Made by a program: the position numbers and the translations under genes. From positions 1 through 64,000 of the forward strand of contig CAVQBJ010000008.1 in the NCBI GenBank assembly GCA_963710725.1: 64,000 nt of DNA, in the 5' to 3' direction. The number at the start of each line of letters is the position of its first letter. Position 1 is the stretch's first letter. The notes beneath the pieces are model-generated. The model saw only the letters and a program-made list of their open reading frames with translations, did not search any database and was not told the origin of the DNA. Positions 30,859-39,927 of the stretch are shown here, in pieces. This DNA comes from CAVQBJ01 sp963710725 (GTDB lineage Bacteria > Actinomycetota > Thermoleophilia > Solirubrobacterales > Solirubrobacteraceae).

Positions 30859-32520
30859 TTAAGCCGCACGGCGCAGTTCGCGCGCGTGGCGGCGGGCGGC
30901 GGCATCGTCCTCGCCGGCGCCGAGCATGCGCACGAGCTCCGGCACGACCTCGTTCTCGGCGAGCTCGAGCACGACGGTGCGAGTGGGCACGACGCTGGTG
31001 TCCTTCGAGACCGAGAAGTGCCGCGCGCCCAGCGAGGCGATCTGCGGGAGATGGGTGATACAGAGCACCTGGTGGGCCTCACCGAGCGCGCGCAACTGCT
31101 CGCCGACGGCGCGGGCGGTGTGGCCACCGATGCCGGCGTCGACCTCGTCGAACACGAGCGTGGCCTCGTTACCGGCGTTGGCCACGCTCATCAGCGCGAG
31201 CATGACGCGCGACAACTCACCACCGGAGGCGATCTCGCGCAGCGGGCCGGCGGGGACACCCGGGTTGGGGGCGAGCACGAACTCGACGCTGTCGCCGCCC
31301 TGCGGGCCGGGCGGGCCGTCGGCGAGCTCGATCGTGAACGTCGCCTCGCTCATGGCGAGCTCGGACAGACGCTCGCGGACCGCCGCCGCGAGCGGCTTCG
31401 CGGCGCCGCGGCGGGCACGCCGGAGCGCCGCCACGCTCGCATCGAGCTCGCCGCGCGCCGTCTGCAGACGGGCGAGCGTCGTCTCCCGCGCCACCTCGGC
31501 CCCGAGCAGCTCGTCCCGCCGCGCGCGGCAGCGCTCGCCGTGCTCGAGCACCGCGGCGATCGTGCCGCCGTGCTTGCGCATCAGGCGGTCGAGGACGGAG
31601 AGCCGCTCTTCGACGGCCTCCAGGCCACCGGGCTCCGCTTCGAGCGTCTCGGCATACGCGAGCAGCTCACTGCGGACGTCCTGCGCCTCGAGCGCGAGCG
31701 CGCGCAGGCGATCGGTCAGGCCATCGAGCGCCGCGTCGGCGCCGGCGCAGGCCGCGAGGGCGTCCTCGCCGCGCGCGAGCAGGTCGGTGGCGCCGGGCGC
31801 CTCGCCCCCGTCGCCGCTCAACACGTCGACCGCCGTGCCCGAGGCCGCGCGCAGCGCGTCGAGGTGGCGCAGCCGCTCGCGCCTGGTCAGCAGCTCGGCG
31901 TGCTCGGCCTCGTCGGGCGCCGCTCCTTCGATCTCCTGCAACTCGTAATCGAGCAGGTCGAGCTCGCGCGCCCGCGCCGCGTCGAGCTCGTCGAGCTCGG
32001 CCAGCGCCGCCTCGAGCTCCCTTGTCTGCGCGTGGGCGGCGCCGCAGCGCTCGCGGCGATCGGTCTGCTCGGGTCCGCAGAAGCCGTCGAGGATCTCCAG
32101 CTGCGACGCGGCCAGCGTCAGCTTGCGGTGCTCGTGCTGGCCGTAGAACGTGATCAGCTGCTCGGCGAGCTCCCGCAGGTCGGTCACGGTGGCCGTGCGG
32201 CCGTTGATATAGGCGCGGGTTCGGCCGTCGGGGCTCACCCGGCGGGCCAGGATGATCTCGTCCGCCCCGGCGGGGAGCCGCTCGCCCAGCTCCGTCTCGA
32301 GGCTCGGCGGGAGCGCGAACGAGCCCTCGACGTAGGCCTCGCCGGCGCCGGGACGCACGACATTCGGCTTCGCGCGGCCGCCGAGCAGGAGGTCGAGGGC
32401 CTGCGCGAGGACCGTCTTACCGGCTCCCGTCTCGCCGGTGAGGACGTTCAGGCCGTCGGTGAAGTGCAGCTCGGCTCGCTCGATGAGGAGGAGGTTCTCG
32501 ACGCGGAGTTCGCGGATCAT
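30859..32520 (-). CDS. recN: DNA repair protein RecN
   Basis: 553 residues from ATG 32520. An SMC-like ATPase of double-strand break repair. It begins MIRELRVENLLLIERAEL with Walker A LTGETGAGKTVL; two coiled-coil arms rich in Glu/Arg/Leu follow; the C-terminal lobe has the signature LASGGELSRVMLAL and Walker B TLVFDEVDAGIGG. A frame continuing further upstream is not family sequence. In relatives nadK lies immediately upstream; here the gap to nadK is filled by decayed DNA. Confidence 0.96.
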   Translation of the reverse strand: MIRELRVENLLLIERAELHFTDGLNVLTGETGAGKTVLAQALDLLLGGRAKPNVVRPGAGEAYVEGSFALPPSLETELGERLPAGADEIILARRVSPDGRTRAYINGRTATVTDLRELAEQLITFYGQHEHRKLTLAASQLEILDGFCGPEQTDRRERCGAAHAQTRELEAALAELDELDAARARELDLLDYELQEIEGAAPDEAEHAELLTRRERLRHLDALRAASGTAVDVLSGDGGEAPGATDLLARGEDALAACAGADAALDGLTDRLRALALEAQDVRSELLAYAETLEAEPGGLEAVEERLSVLDRLMRKHGGTIAAVLEHGERCRARRDELLGAEVARETTLARLQTARGELDASVAALRRARRGAAKPLAAAVRERLSELAMSEATFTIELADGPPGPQGGDSVEFVLAPNPGVPAGPLREIASGGELSRVMLALMSVANAGNEATLVFDEVDAGIGGHTARAVGEQLRALGEAHQVLCITHLPQIASLGARHFSVSKDTSVVPTRTVVLELAENEVVPELVRMLGAGEDDAAARRHARELRRAA

Positions 32521-32649
32521 CGTCGGCGAGGTGTAGCAGCGGCGGGGGATGGAAGGGGGCGGGGGGCCACAGGATGGCGCGAGGCTTCCAGCCGTCTTGA
32601 CAGGGCCGAGCCGGGTGGTCGGCGGACGTCGACGCCTGGAACGCTCGTA

Positions 32650-33795
32650 AGCTGGGCGCAATGCTCACCGGACTCCGAGCTGTGGCTTCTGCGGCTGATG
32701 GCCGATCGAGGGCTCGCCCTCGTCGACGCGACCGCGCTGATCCTTGTCGTCGAGCAGGCGGGCGAGCTGCAGGTTGCTGCGGCCAGCGGGGATGTGCAGG
32801 TCGGCGTGCGGGTGCTCCCGGTGGCAACGAGCGCTCTTGGCGCGGTTTACCAGGCCGGGGGTCCGCTCGACCTGGAAAGCCCCCGCGGGGCCGACGCAGC
32901 CTGGTTGCACGAGTTGGGCATCGAGGCAAGCACGATCGTCGTCGAACCGCTGCACTTCGAGCCAGTGGGCGGAGGGCTGGTCATCGCGCTGCGGCGTGAG
33001 GGACGTTTCCGCGGAGCCGACCGAGAAGCGCTGCACAGCATTCGCGACGAGCGTGGCGGCGCGCCTCGCCGCCGAGCGTTCGGTCGAAATCGAGCGCCTC
33101 CGCCATGGGCTTGCAGAGCGAGAACGAGAGCGCACCCGGTGGGCGCGCGAGATCCACGACGAAACCGTCCAGGGGCTCGGCGCATTGCGTCTCACACTCG
33201 CAAACGCCCGAGATCTCGACGAGCCCGCGCCACTACGCCAGGCAGTCGATGTTGTACTCGACGGACTTGGCGCCGAAATCGACGGCCTGCGCCACCTCAT
33301 CACGGAGCTGCGGCCAGCCGCTCTCGATGATCTCGGCCTGGTCCCAGCACTTGAGGCGCTGATGCGTCGCGCTGAGGCGATCGACGGGCTCGAGGTGACA
33401 TCGCAGGTTCGACTTCGGCCCGACGGCCGAGCGACTGGATCCCGAGCTCGAGAGCACGATCTACCGCGTCGTACAGGAGGCGCTGACGAATGTCAGCCGC
33501 CACGCACAGCGCGACTCGTGCGCTCGGTCGACGTGCCTTTCGCCAAGGGGACGAGTTGCACGTGATCGTCCAAGACAACGGGCAGGGGACTCAGCGCCGC
33601 GCCGAGCCCCCAGCGCGAGTCATCGACGGGCTTCGGAACCTCAGGCATGCGGGAACGTGCCGAACTAGTCGGCGGCAACATCGAAATTCGCGAGACCCGC
33701 CACCGGCGGGACCGTCGTGGAACTCACGCGTTCCGCTCTCCGGACGCCCCAACCGCCCCACGGCAGACGAGCCGACAGATCCGATCAGGCGCTGA
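32650..33795 (+). pseudogene. GAF-type sensor histidine kinase, multiply frameshifted
   Basis: Pieces of one NarL-type kinase lie in successive frames. A GAF-like part (DRGLALVDATALILVVE, from about 32700) is in frame 1. The HisKA_3 phosphoacceptor (WAREIHDETVQGLGAL, His near 33155) is in frame 2. The ATPase N box (STIYRVVQEALTNVSRHAQ, near 33450) is in frame 3. The G box (DELHVIVQDNGQG) is back in frame 1, then MRERAELVGGNIEI in frame 2 and a terminal 'GGTVVEL' in frame 3. At least four shifts and no clear N-terminus make this a true pseudogene. It converges on the response regulator remnant at 33785-34442, its likely partner. Confidence 0.85.
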
Positions 33796-34442
33796 GGCCG
33801 ACGCGGCGAGCATACGCCGAGATCTCGGTTCGGGAAGAGACTCCCGAGCTTCTCGCCCAGGCGGTCGCGGGTCGCCTTCACTGCACGCTCGTGGACGTGG
33901 ATCATCTCGGCGATTTGCGCGTTCGTGTGGCCGTGAGCAACGAGTCGTACCACCTCGACCTCGCGTTCGTTCAACACCGACGGATCAACGTCGGCCGGAG
34001 CGTCATCAGCGAGTAGGGCACCCAGACGTGGGTGGACGTACTTCGCGCCGGTGACCGCGCTCCGAAACGCCTGCATTAGCTCTGCGGGCTCGGCCTCTTT
34101 GAGGAGATATCCGTGCGCACCGGCGGCCAGCGCTTGCCGCGCGTAGCCCGGGTCTTCGTGCATCGTCAAGACCACTACCTTCAGATCTCGGTGAGCCGCG
34201 AACACGTACGGAAGCGACGACAGGCTGGGGCCGCCCGGCATCGACACATCGAGGATGAGCAGGTCCGGGTGCAGCAACCTCACGTGCTCGAGGGTGGAGG
34301 GCACGTCTGCGGCCTCAGCGATGACGCGGAATTCTCCGCCGGACCGCTCCAGCAATGTCCGGACACCGTCGCGAACCACATCGTGGTCATCGGCGATCAC
34401 GACCGTAAACGGCGTCGGCTCCAAGCTCGTCGACACGCCCAC
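33785..34442 (-). pseudogene. NarL/FixJ response regulator with 1-bp frameshift in HTH
   Basis: The receiver domain is intact: VVIADDHDVVRDGV (acidic pocket), LLILDVSMPGG (phospho-Asp), VVVLTMHED (Thr), YLLKEAE (Lys). The LuxR helix-turn-helix starts normally (LNEREVEVVRLVAHGHTNAQIAEMI) but the frame breaks after 'LGEKLG'. Continuation in the next frame gives GVSSRTEISAYARRVGLSA and a stop at 33785, exactly the expected end. A GGG for GG at 33843-33845 explains it. Read unshifted, the frame runs on to 33591. Either recent decay or a sequencing error. Confidence 0.8.
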
Positions 34443-34540
34443 AGGCTAGCCGGTCCTCAGGCGGAGCGGGAGCGGGCTCTGGCGGCAACCTACGCCCCGG
34501 CGTAGCTCGTCGTTTCCGCTATTTGCGGCTTTAGCTGACC

Positions 34541-35990
34541 ATGCAATCGGCCGATGAGGACGTGGCGGAACATGACCTCGCGTCAGCGCAAGATCTATTT
34601 CATCGGGCAGTTGGTGCTGCTTACGGCGTCGCACTAGGACTCACTGCGCATTTCTCGCGCGGCGCCGATTGGCGCTCGTGGCAGCTCATTGCGCTGCTGG
34701 TCGCGCTCTCTGTAGCCAGCGAGCAGATGACGATCGAGGTTCGCGGCCTATACATATCCGGCGCCTTCATCGCGCTCGTGCTCGCCATGACGCTGCTCGG
34801 CCCCGCGCCGGCGGTCGCGATGAGCGTGACCTCGGATGCCTTGCTCGCTGATTAAGCGCCGGCGACCGGCGACGGACGCGGCCGCGAACCTCATCTCGAG
34901 CGTCGCGTTTCCGCTGGCCGGCGGGCTCATTGCCCAGGCGCTCATCGGCCCAATTCACGGCGGAAGTGAGGCGACGGTCAATAGCGCTGCTTTCGCTCTC
35001 GCCGTCTTCGGGGTCTTCCTGAGCGCAAACGCCATCAATTTCCTGGCGATCGCCATCCACCTCCGGATCACCAGGGGCCGCAGCATCGTTGACCAGGCAC
35101 GCGACTTCCTCGTGCCGATGCTGCCGGGCCAGCTCGCCGCTGCCGGTCTCGCGGCAATTCTCGCGAGCGCGTACGTGCGCGCCGGCTACGCCGTTCTGTT
35201 CGGCGTCGTCGTGGTGCTCGGCATCTTCCAGTACCTGGCGATCGCTCTTTACCGATCAGAGGAACGCGCCGAACAGCTCCACGCGCGCTCGGTCAGGCTC
35301 GCGTCTATGCAACTCGGCATGCTCACGACACTAGTAGAGACGCTCACCATGCGAGACCCGACAACAGCGCGACATGCCGCCGCGGTCGCCCGCTATGCAC
35401 GCGATCTCGCCGCGCAACTCGGCTGCGACGAAACCGAGCAAGACCAAGCCCACACCGCGGGCCTTCTGCACGACATCGGGAAGTTTGCGTGGCCCGATCG
35501 CGTGCTTCACGCCAGCGAACTCTCGCCAACTGATCTCGTGCTGGTACGCAGACACCCGCTAGATGGCGCTGCACTCGTCGGCCGGCTGGACGGTTATGGG
35601 CCGATCGCCGACGTCATCCTCTACCACCACGAGCGCATGGACGGCACCGGCTACCCGGCCGGCCTCATCGGAAAGGAGATCCCGCTCCTGTCCAGGGTCA
35701 TCGCGGTGTGCGAAACCTACGACACCCTCACCGCGCACGACTCTTACCAGATAGCCCGGACCCCACACGACGCCATAGCCGAGCTTCAAAAAGAAGCCGG
35801 GACGCACTTTGACCCCGAGATCGTGGCGGTCTTTACAGCCATGCTCCAGAACGACGGTGCCCTTACAAACACGGGCACCGAAAAGCCTGAATTCGTGTCC
35901 GAACTCGACTTCGAACGGCGTGCACGCGCACTTGCGCAAGCATCACCATCGCTCAGTCCAACTCAAGGCCTTGCCGCATCAGGTCGATAA
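34541..35990 (+). pseudogene. Membrane HD-GYP protein split by a frameshift
   Basis: The first frame (34541-34855, 104 residues) gives two to three membrane segments and 'ISGAFIALVLAMTLLGPAP'. The same protein continues in the next frame from about 34836 (AANLISSVAFPLAGGLIAQA) through more helices to a complete HD-GYP domain: HAAAVARYARDL, GLLHDIGKFAWP, YHHERMDGTGYPAGL, VCETYDTLTA. HD-GYP proteins degrade cyclic di-GMP. The break lies near 34840, where the first frame ends VTSDALLAD. If the shift is an assembly error this is a membrane-anchored phosphodiesterase of about 480 residues; if real, the second part (384 residues) could still be made from ATG 34836. Confidence 0.75.
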
Positions 35991-36477
35991 GTCAGCAGCT
36001 GATCTTCATGACAGCCTCTCGCTAGCCGGGTGGAAACCAACTCCGAACTCTTGGCGTTACCGCGTCAAAGTGCATCGCCTTGAGTACGTTTGCGCGGGCA
36101 TAGTACAGATTGATGCGGCGTGTTGCGCATCTTTTTCCAGGATTGTCGCTTTTTGCGCCTGGACGATCTGCCCAAACCTACGCAAACCGACTCATCCGGA
36201 GCCGCAAAACTCTGCATGAGCAGCCGAAACTGCGCTTCGCGCTTGACGTTTGCAACGTTTCTTGCAGCTCGATTCTGGGCTTTTCGGCGCTAATCGAGCC
36301 CCACCGCGGCGCCGATATCCGCTGGCCGCCGCCCAGCAAGGGCCTCCCGCGCGCCGCCCGAAATCCGCCGGTTGTCGATCAAACGTCTACAAACATCGCC
36401 GCCCCTCATGTCGCGGCCTCGATCCGCCGAAAAGGTCGTTGGAACAGCACTCCACGCTGAACAACGCAAGGAACGCC
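35991..36477. other. Intergenic leader of the BldC-like gene, comparatively AT-rich
   Basis: No convincing gene. This 487-bp stretch is visibly lower in GC than its surroundings and has several T-runs. TTGACG at 36244-36249 could be a -35 element. The palindromic-looking GTTTGCAACGTTT follows at 36249-36261. It probably carries the promoter of the small HTH gene at 36478 and marks part of the block inserted between recN and nadK. Confidence 0.4.
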
Positions 36478-36732
36478 ATGAATCCCAACCTGACTCCCCT
36501 ACGTGCCCGGACTGACCGGCAGCTCGTGTTCACGAGCTCGCAGGCTGCACGGTACGTGGGCGTCTCGCTTGCCACGATCCGGCGTTGGTCGGATGCCGGG
36601 CATCTCACCTGCTACCGCACGCCAGGCGGCCAGCGTCGCTTCTCTCGCGAGCAGCTGGACGACTTCATCGCCTCGCTGCGTGGCGACACGGGTGGAAGCG
36701 ACGACCTGATGCCGCCGGCGGCCGCCGCCTGA
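36478..36732 (+). CDS. BldC-like MerR-type helix-turn-helix protein
   Basis: 84 residues. A single winged-helix MerR/excisionase-type domain: LVFTSSQAARYVGVSLATI, RRWSDAGHLTCYRTPGGQRR, FSREQLDDFIASL. Size and pattern fit the actinobacterial BldC family, small DNA-binding proteins that polymerise on target promoters in development; phage-type excisionases look similar. AAGGAA precedes ATG 36478 by a suitable distance. It converges with nadK 22 bp away and sits in the inserted block, so an excisionase-like origin is possible. Confidence 0.8.
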   Translation: MNPNLTPLRARTDRQLVFTSSQAARYVGVSLATIRRWSDAGHLTCYRTPGGQRRFSREQLDDFIASLRGDTGGSDDLMPPAAAA

Positions 36733-36754
36733 GGGCGGCGGCCTCCCGGCCTCC

Positions 36755-37624
36755 TCAACTCGCCAGTCGACCGAACTTCTCGCGCAACCGCCGGTAGAAG
36801 GACGAACCCGGCAGCTGGGCGATCGTGCCCGCGTGGTCGACGAAGCGCGCGTCGATTGCGCTATCGGCGGCGATCTCGCACACCGGCCGCCCGTCGACGG
36901 ACACGTCGAGAGGCTCCTGCGACCGGTTGTAGATCGTCAGCAGGTCGTCCGGCGCGACCACGAGCGCCCGCGCCGTGAGCGAGTGGGGCGCGATGAAGCT
37001 CACGACGAACCCGGCCACCCCCCAGGCCATCACGGGCCCCCCGTTCGCGAGGTTGTAGCCGGTCGAGCCGGCCGGCGTGGCCACGACGAGCCCGTCGCAG
37101 CGGACGCTGCCGACGACCTCGTTATCGAGCGCGTAGGCGAGCTCGGCGACGCGCTCGCCGACCTTGCGGTGGATCGCCACGTCATTGATCGCCGTCACCA
37201 CGCCGCTCGGCGTGTCAAGCACGATCGCGGGCAGGTGCAACAGCTCGAAGTCGCCCGCGAAGGCCCGACGGAGCCCGTCCTCGAGCTCGTCGGGCTCCAC
37301 GGTGGCGAGAAAGCCGATCGCGCCGAAGTTGACGGCGAACACGGGGATCCCCGTGTTCGCGTAGTGGCGCAGCGCGCGCAGGATCGTGCCGTCGCCACCG
37401 AGGACGACGCACAGGTCGACGCCGGTGCCGTCGGACGCGTCGACGACCACGCCCGGACGCTCGACGAGCCCATGCTTGCGCGTCTCGTCCGGGTCGAAGC
37501 GCAGCGAGACTCCGGCCTCGTTCGCAATCGCGAACACGCGCTCGAGCGCCGCAGACGTCTGGTCGGGGCGACCGTGCGTGAACACCGTGGCCACGCGTGC
37601 CCGTTGCTGCCCAGGATCGCTCAC
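36755..37624 (-). CDS. nadK: NAD kinase
   Basis: 289 residues from GTG 37624, which overlaps the tlyA stop by 4 bp. It phosphorylates NAD to NADP. Hallmarks: CVVLGGDGTILRAL (GGDGT), GIPVFAVNFGAIGFL, AINDVAIHR, and TPAGSTGYNLANGGP. The tlyA-nadK pair is standard in Actinobacteria; recN should follow directly but is 4.2 kb away. Confidence 0.96.
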   Translation of the reverse strand: MSDPGQQRARVATVFTHGRPDQTSAALERVFAIANEAGVSLRFDPDETRKHGLVERPGVVVDASDGTGVDLCVVLGGDGTILRALRHYANTGIPVFAVNFGAIGFLATVEPDELEDGLRRAFAGDFELLHLPAIVLDTPSGVVTAINDVAIHRKVGERVAELAYALDNEVVGSVRCDGLVVATPAGSTGYNLANGGPVMAWGVAGFVVSFIAPHSLTARALVVAPDDLLTIYNRSQEPLDVSVDGRPVCEIAADSAIDARFVDHAGTIAQLPGSSFYRRLREKFGRLAS

Positions 37625-38421
37625 GGCTCCACCGCGCGCGCGAGCGTCTCTAGATCGGTATCCGCCGGGGCGGCCGAACCACGCGCGGCGTCGACGAGGT
37701 GGATGAACGTCTCGAGGTTGCCCTTCGGCCCGGGCAGCCCGGACGAGTGGTAGCCCACGACGACGGCGCCAAGGCCCTGCGCGGCCTGCCCCACGTCGAC
37801 GAGCGCCTCGCGGCGTGCGGCCGGATCGCGCACGACGCCGCCGCTGCCGACGCGTCCGCGCCCGACCTCGAACTGAGGCTTGACGAGCCCGAGCACGTCG
37901 TAGCACTCATCCAGACAGGCGAGCACCGCCGGCAGCACCTTCGTCAGCGAGATGAACGAGACGTCGATGACGGCGACGTCAGGACGCCAGGGGAGCGAGG
38001 TCGGCTCGAGATGGCGCGCATTCGTTCGCTCCATGACCGTGACGCGCGGATCGTTGCGCAGCGTCCAGCTGAGGTCGCCGTAGCCGACGTCGACCGCGAT
38101 CACCCCAGCCGCGCCTCGCTGCAGCAGGCAATCGGTGAACCCTCCGGTCGACGCCCCGACGTCGATCGCGTGGCGGCCGTCCACTTCGAGCTCGCTCGCG
38201 TCGAGCCCGTTCGCGAGCTTGATCCCCCCGCGCGAGGCGTATTGCGGCCCTGAGTCCACCACGACGGACGCCTCGCTGTCGATCATCTCCCCCGGCTTGA
38301 GTGCGCGGCGGCCGTCGGCGCCGACGCGAACCTCGCCCGCCATGACCGAGGCGGCAGCGCGGCTGCGCGAGACGAACAACCCGCGCTCGGCGAGGAGCGT
38401 GTCAAGTCGCTGCTTGGGCAT
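37621..38421 (-). CDS. tlyA: TlyA family rRNA (2'-O) methyltransferase
   Basis: 266 residues from ATG 38421 (MPKQRLDTLLAERGL). An N-terminal S4 RNA-binding domain (RLDTLLAERGLFVSRSRAAA) is fused to an FtsJ-like methyltransferase with the SAM loop AIDVGASTGGFTDCLL and DVAVIDVSFISL. In mycobacteria TlyA methylates 16S and 23S rRNA at the subunit interface, giving capreomycin sensitivity. An upstream extension is not family sequence. Confidence 0.94.
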   Translation of the reverse strand: MPKQRLDTLLAERGLFVSRSRAAASVMAGEVRVGADGRRALKPGEMIDSEASVVVDSGPQYASRGGIKLANGLDASELEVDGRHAIDVGASTGGFTDCLLQRGAAGVIAVDVGYGDLSWTLRNDPRVTVMERTNARHLEPTSLPWRPDVAVIDVSFISLTKVLPAVLACLDECYDVLGLVKPQFEVGRGRVGSGGVVRDPAARREALVDVGQAAQGLGAVVVGYHSSGLPGPKGNLETFIHLVDAARGSAAPADTDLETLARAVEP

Positions 38422-38496
38422 GCGCGGGGAACGGTAACCGGTGCGCGGGCCGCGCCGTATAAGCGCCATCAGCCCAGCAGCCGCCGGAACACGTCC

Positions 38497-39891
38497 TCAG
38501 GTGCCAGCGACGCTGAGGTATAGCGGCGCGCCGGAGCTCACGCTGTCGGGGGACGTCGCCGTGCCAGGGTCCTGCCAGACCGCGGCCAGGGCTCGATTGG
38601 CCGGGTTGTAGGCCACGCCGTCGGGCGGCTGCATGCCCACGTTCTTGGCGACGCTGAAGATGGCGCCTGAGCGGGCGGCGCCGGCTCCGGCGGAGGCCGC
38701 GAACACCTCTTGTGTGCCGGTGTTCATGCCGATCACCGCGCCGCCGCCCTGACAGACGAGCATCAGCTGCGCGGGCGATGTCGTGTACACCGATATCGCT
38801 TGCGTGAGCGTGCGGGTGGAGCCCACCGGCTTGCCCGCGACGAGGTGCTGACCGAGAACCCATTTCGCCTGCGCGCCGCCGGTGGCAGACGGGCCGGCGT
38901 CCTCCCAGATGACGAACTCGTTGCCGGGAGCGTCTGTGCAGACGGCCGCGTCGAGAATCTGCCCGTCGGCCTGCGCGGATTTCTCGATCACCGTCGGCGC
39001 GGCGGGCGCGGCGAGCTTGGGACTCAGTCGATACAGCCACAGAGCGTCGTACCGGACGCTGCCGTCGGGGAGGGTGTCGCCGGGGTGGATGACGAACAGG
39101 TTCCAGCCGTCGCCGGCGGAGTCGACTCGAACGGTCGGCACGATGAAGCTCTGCGCCGGTGGCATCGCGATCGTGCGTTGAGCCTGCAGTCTGCCGTCGG
39201 GGTCGATGAGCGACAACAGCACCTGCGGGCGGTTCTTGTACCAGGACGACGGCGCAATCCAGGGTTGCTCGTTCACTGCGACGAGCAGGTAGGCGTGTCG
39301 GGTCGACTGATAGGAGAGATACTGGCCCTGAGGTCCGTCGTCGATGGCTTGCGGGGTCGTGACCAGCGCCACAGACCCGAGCGGACGAGTCAGCGGCTGC
39401 CCGCGCAGGGCCGCATTCCAGGAGGTGAGCATCAGCTGCGCGGTGTGGTCGTTGGCGTGTATTGCCCACCCCAGCATGACGACCTGCCCGTCGGGACCGG
39501 CGGCCAGAAGCGGCGTATTCAGCAGTGAGCCGCCGTCGGTCAGCGCTGCCGTGGGCAAGCGCCGCTCGCGCACGAGCCCACGGCGGCTGTCGAGCAACGC
39601 GACGGTCAGGGTGCGATGGGTGGCGCTTCCGCTCAGCCACGTCCCGATCCACCGTCCATTGCTGAGGTCCAGTAGGTGGGGCTGCAGCATGGTTCCCTGC
39701 CCGATGAGAAAGCGGCCTCTCGTCACCGGCGCCAGCGGCGCCGTGCCCGCGGGGCTCGAGAATGCCACCCAGTTGGCCGCCACCGTCGCCGCCGCCAGGA
39801 GGGCGAGTGCGCCGAGCGCTGCTCGCCCGCGTATCAAGGGCTGCCGGCGCGGGGGGCGACGGACGGTGATGGGAGGCGCAGCTGTGGCCAT
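38497..39891 (-). CDS. Membrane-anchored beta-propeller-like protein
   Basis: 464 residues. A basic cytoplasmic N-terminus (RRPPRRQPLIRGR) and one signal-anchor helix (AALGALALLAAATVAANWVAF) are followed by a long extracellular region with repeated strand-rich units of the type 'GDGWNLFVIHPGDTLPDGS...ALWLYRL', suggesting a propeller. There are only two Cys (TDAPG and CQGGG regions). No enzymatic motif. The gene starts 37 bp after the FtsH-like protease stop, so the protease may act on or with it. Not recognised as a named family. Confidence 0.65.
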   Translation of the reverse strand: MATAAPPITVRRPPRRQPLIRGRAALGALALLAAATVAANWVAFSSPAGTAPLAPVTRGRFLIGQGTMLQPHLLDLSNGRWIGTWLSGSATHRTLTVALLDSRRGLVRERRLPTAALTDGGSLLNTPLLAAGPDGQVVMLGWAIHANDHTAQLMLTSWNAALRGQPLTRPLGSVALVTTPQAIDDGPQGQYLSYQSTRHAYLLVAVNEQPWIAPSSWYKNRPQVLLSLIDPDGRLQAQRTIAMPPAQSFIVPTVRVDSAGDGWNLFVIHPGDTLPDGSVRYDALWLYRLSPKLAAPAAPTVIEKSAQADGQILDAAVCTDAPGNEFVIWEDAGPSATGGAQAKWVLGQHLVAGKPVGSTRTLTQAISVYTTSPAQLMLVCQGGGAVIGMNTGTQEVFAASAGAGAARSGAIFSVAKNVGMQPPDGVAYNPANRALAAVWQDPGTATSPDSVSSGAPLYLSVAGT

Positions 39892-39927
39892 GTTGCTTTT
39901 GGCGACGCGCGACGGCGCAGATCGCGC

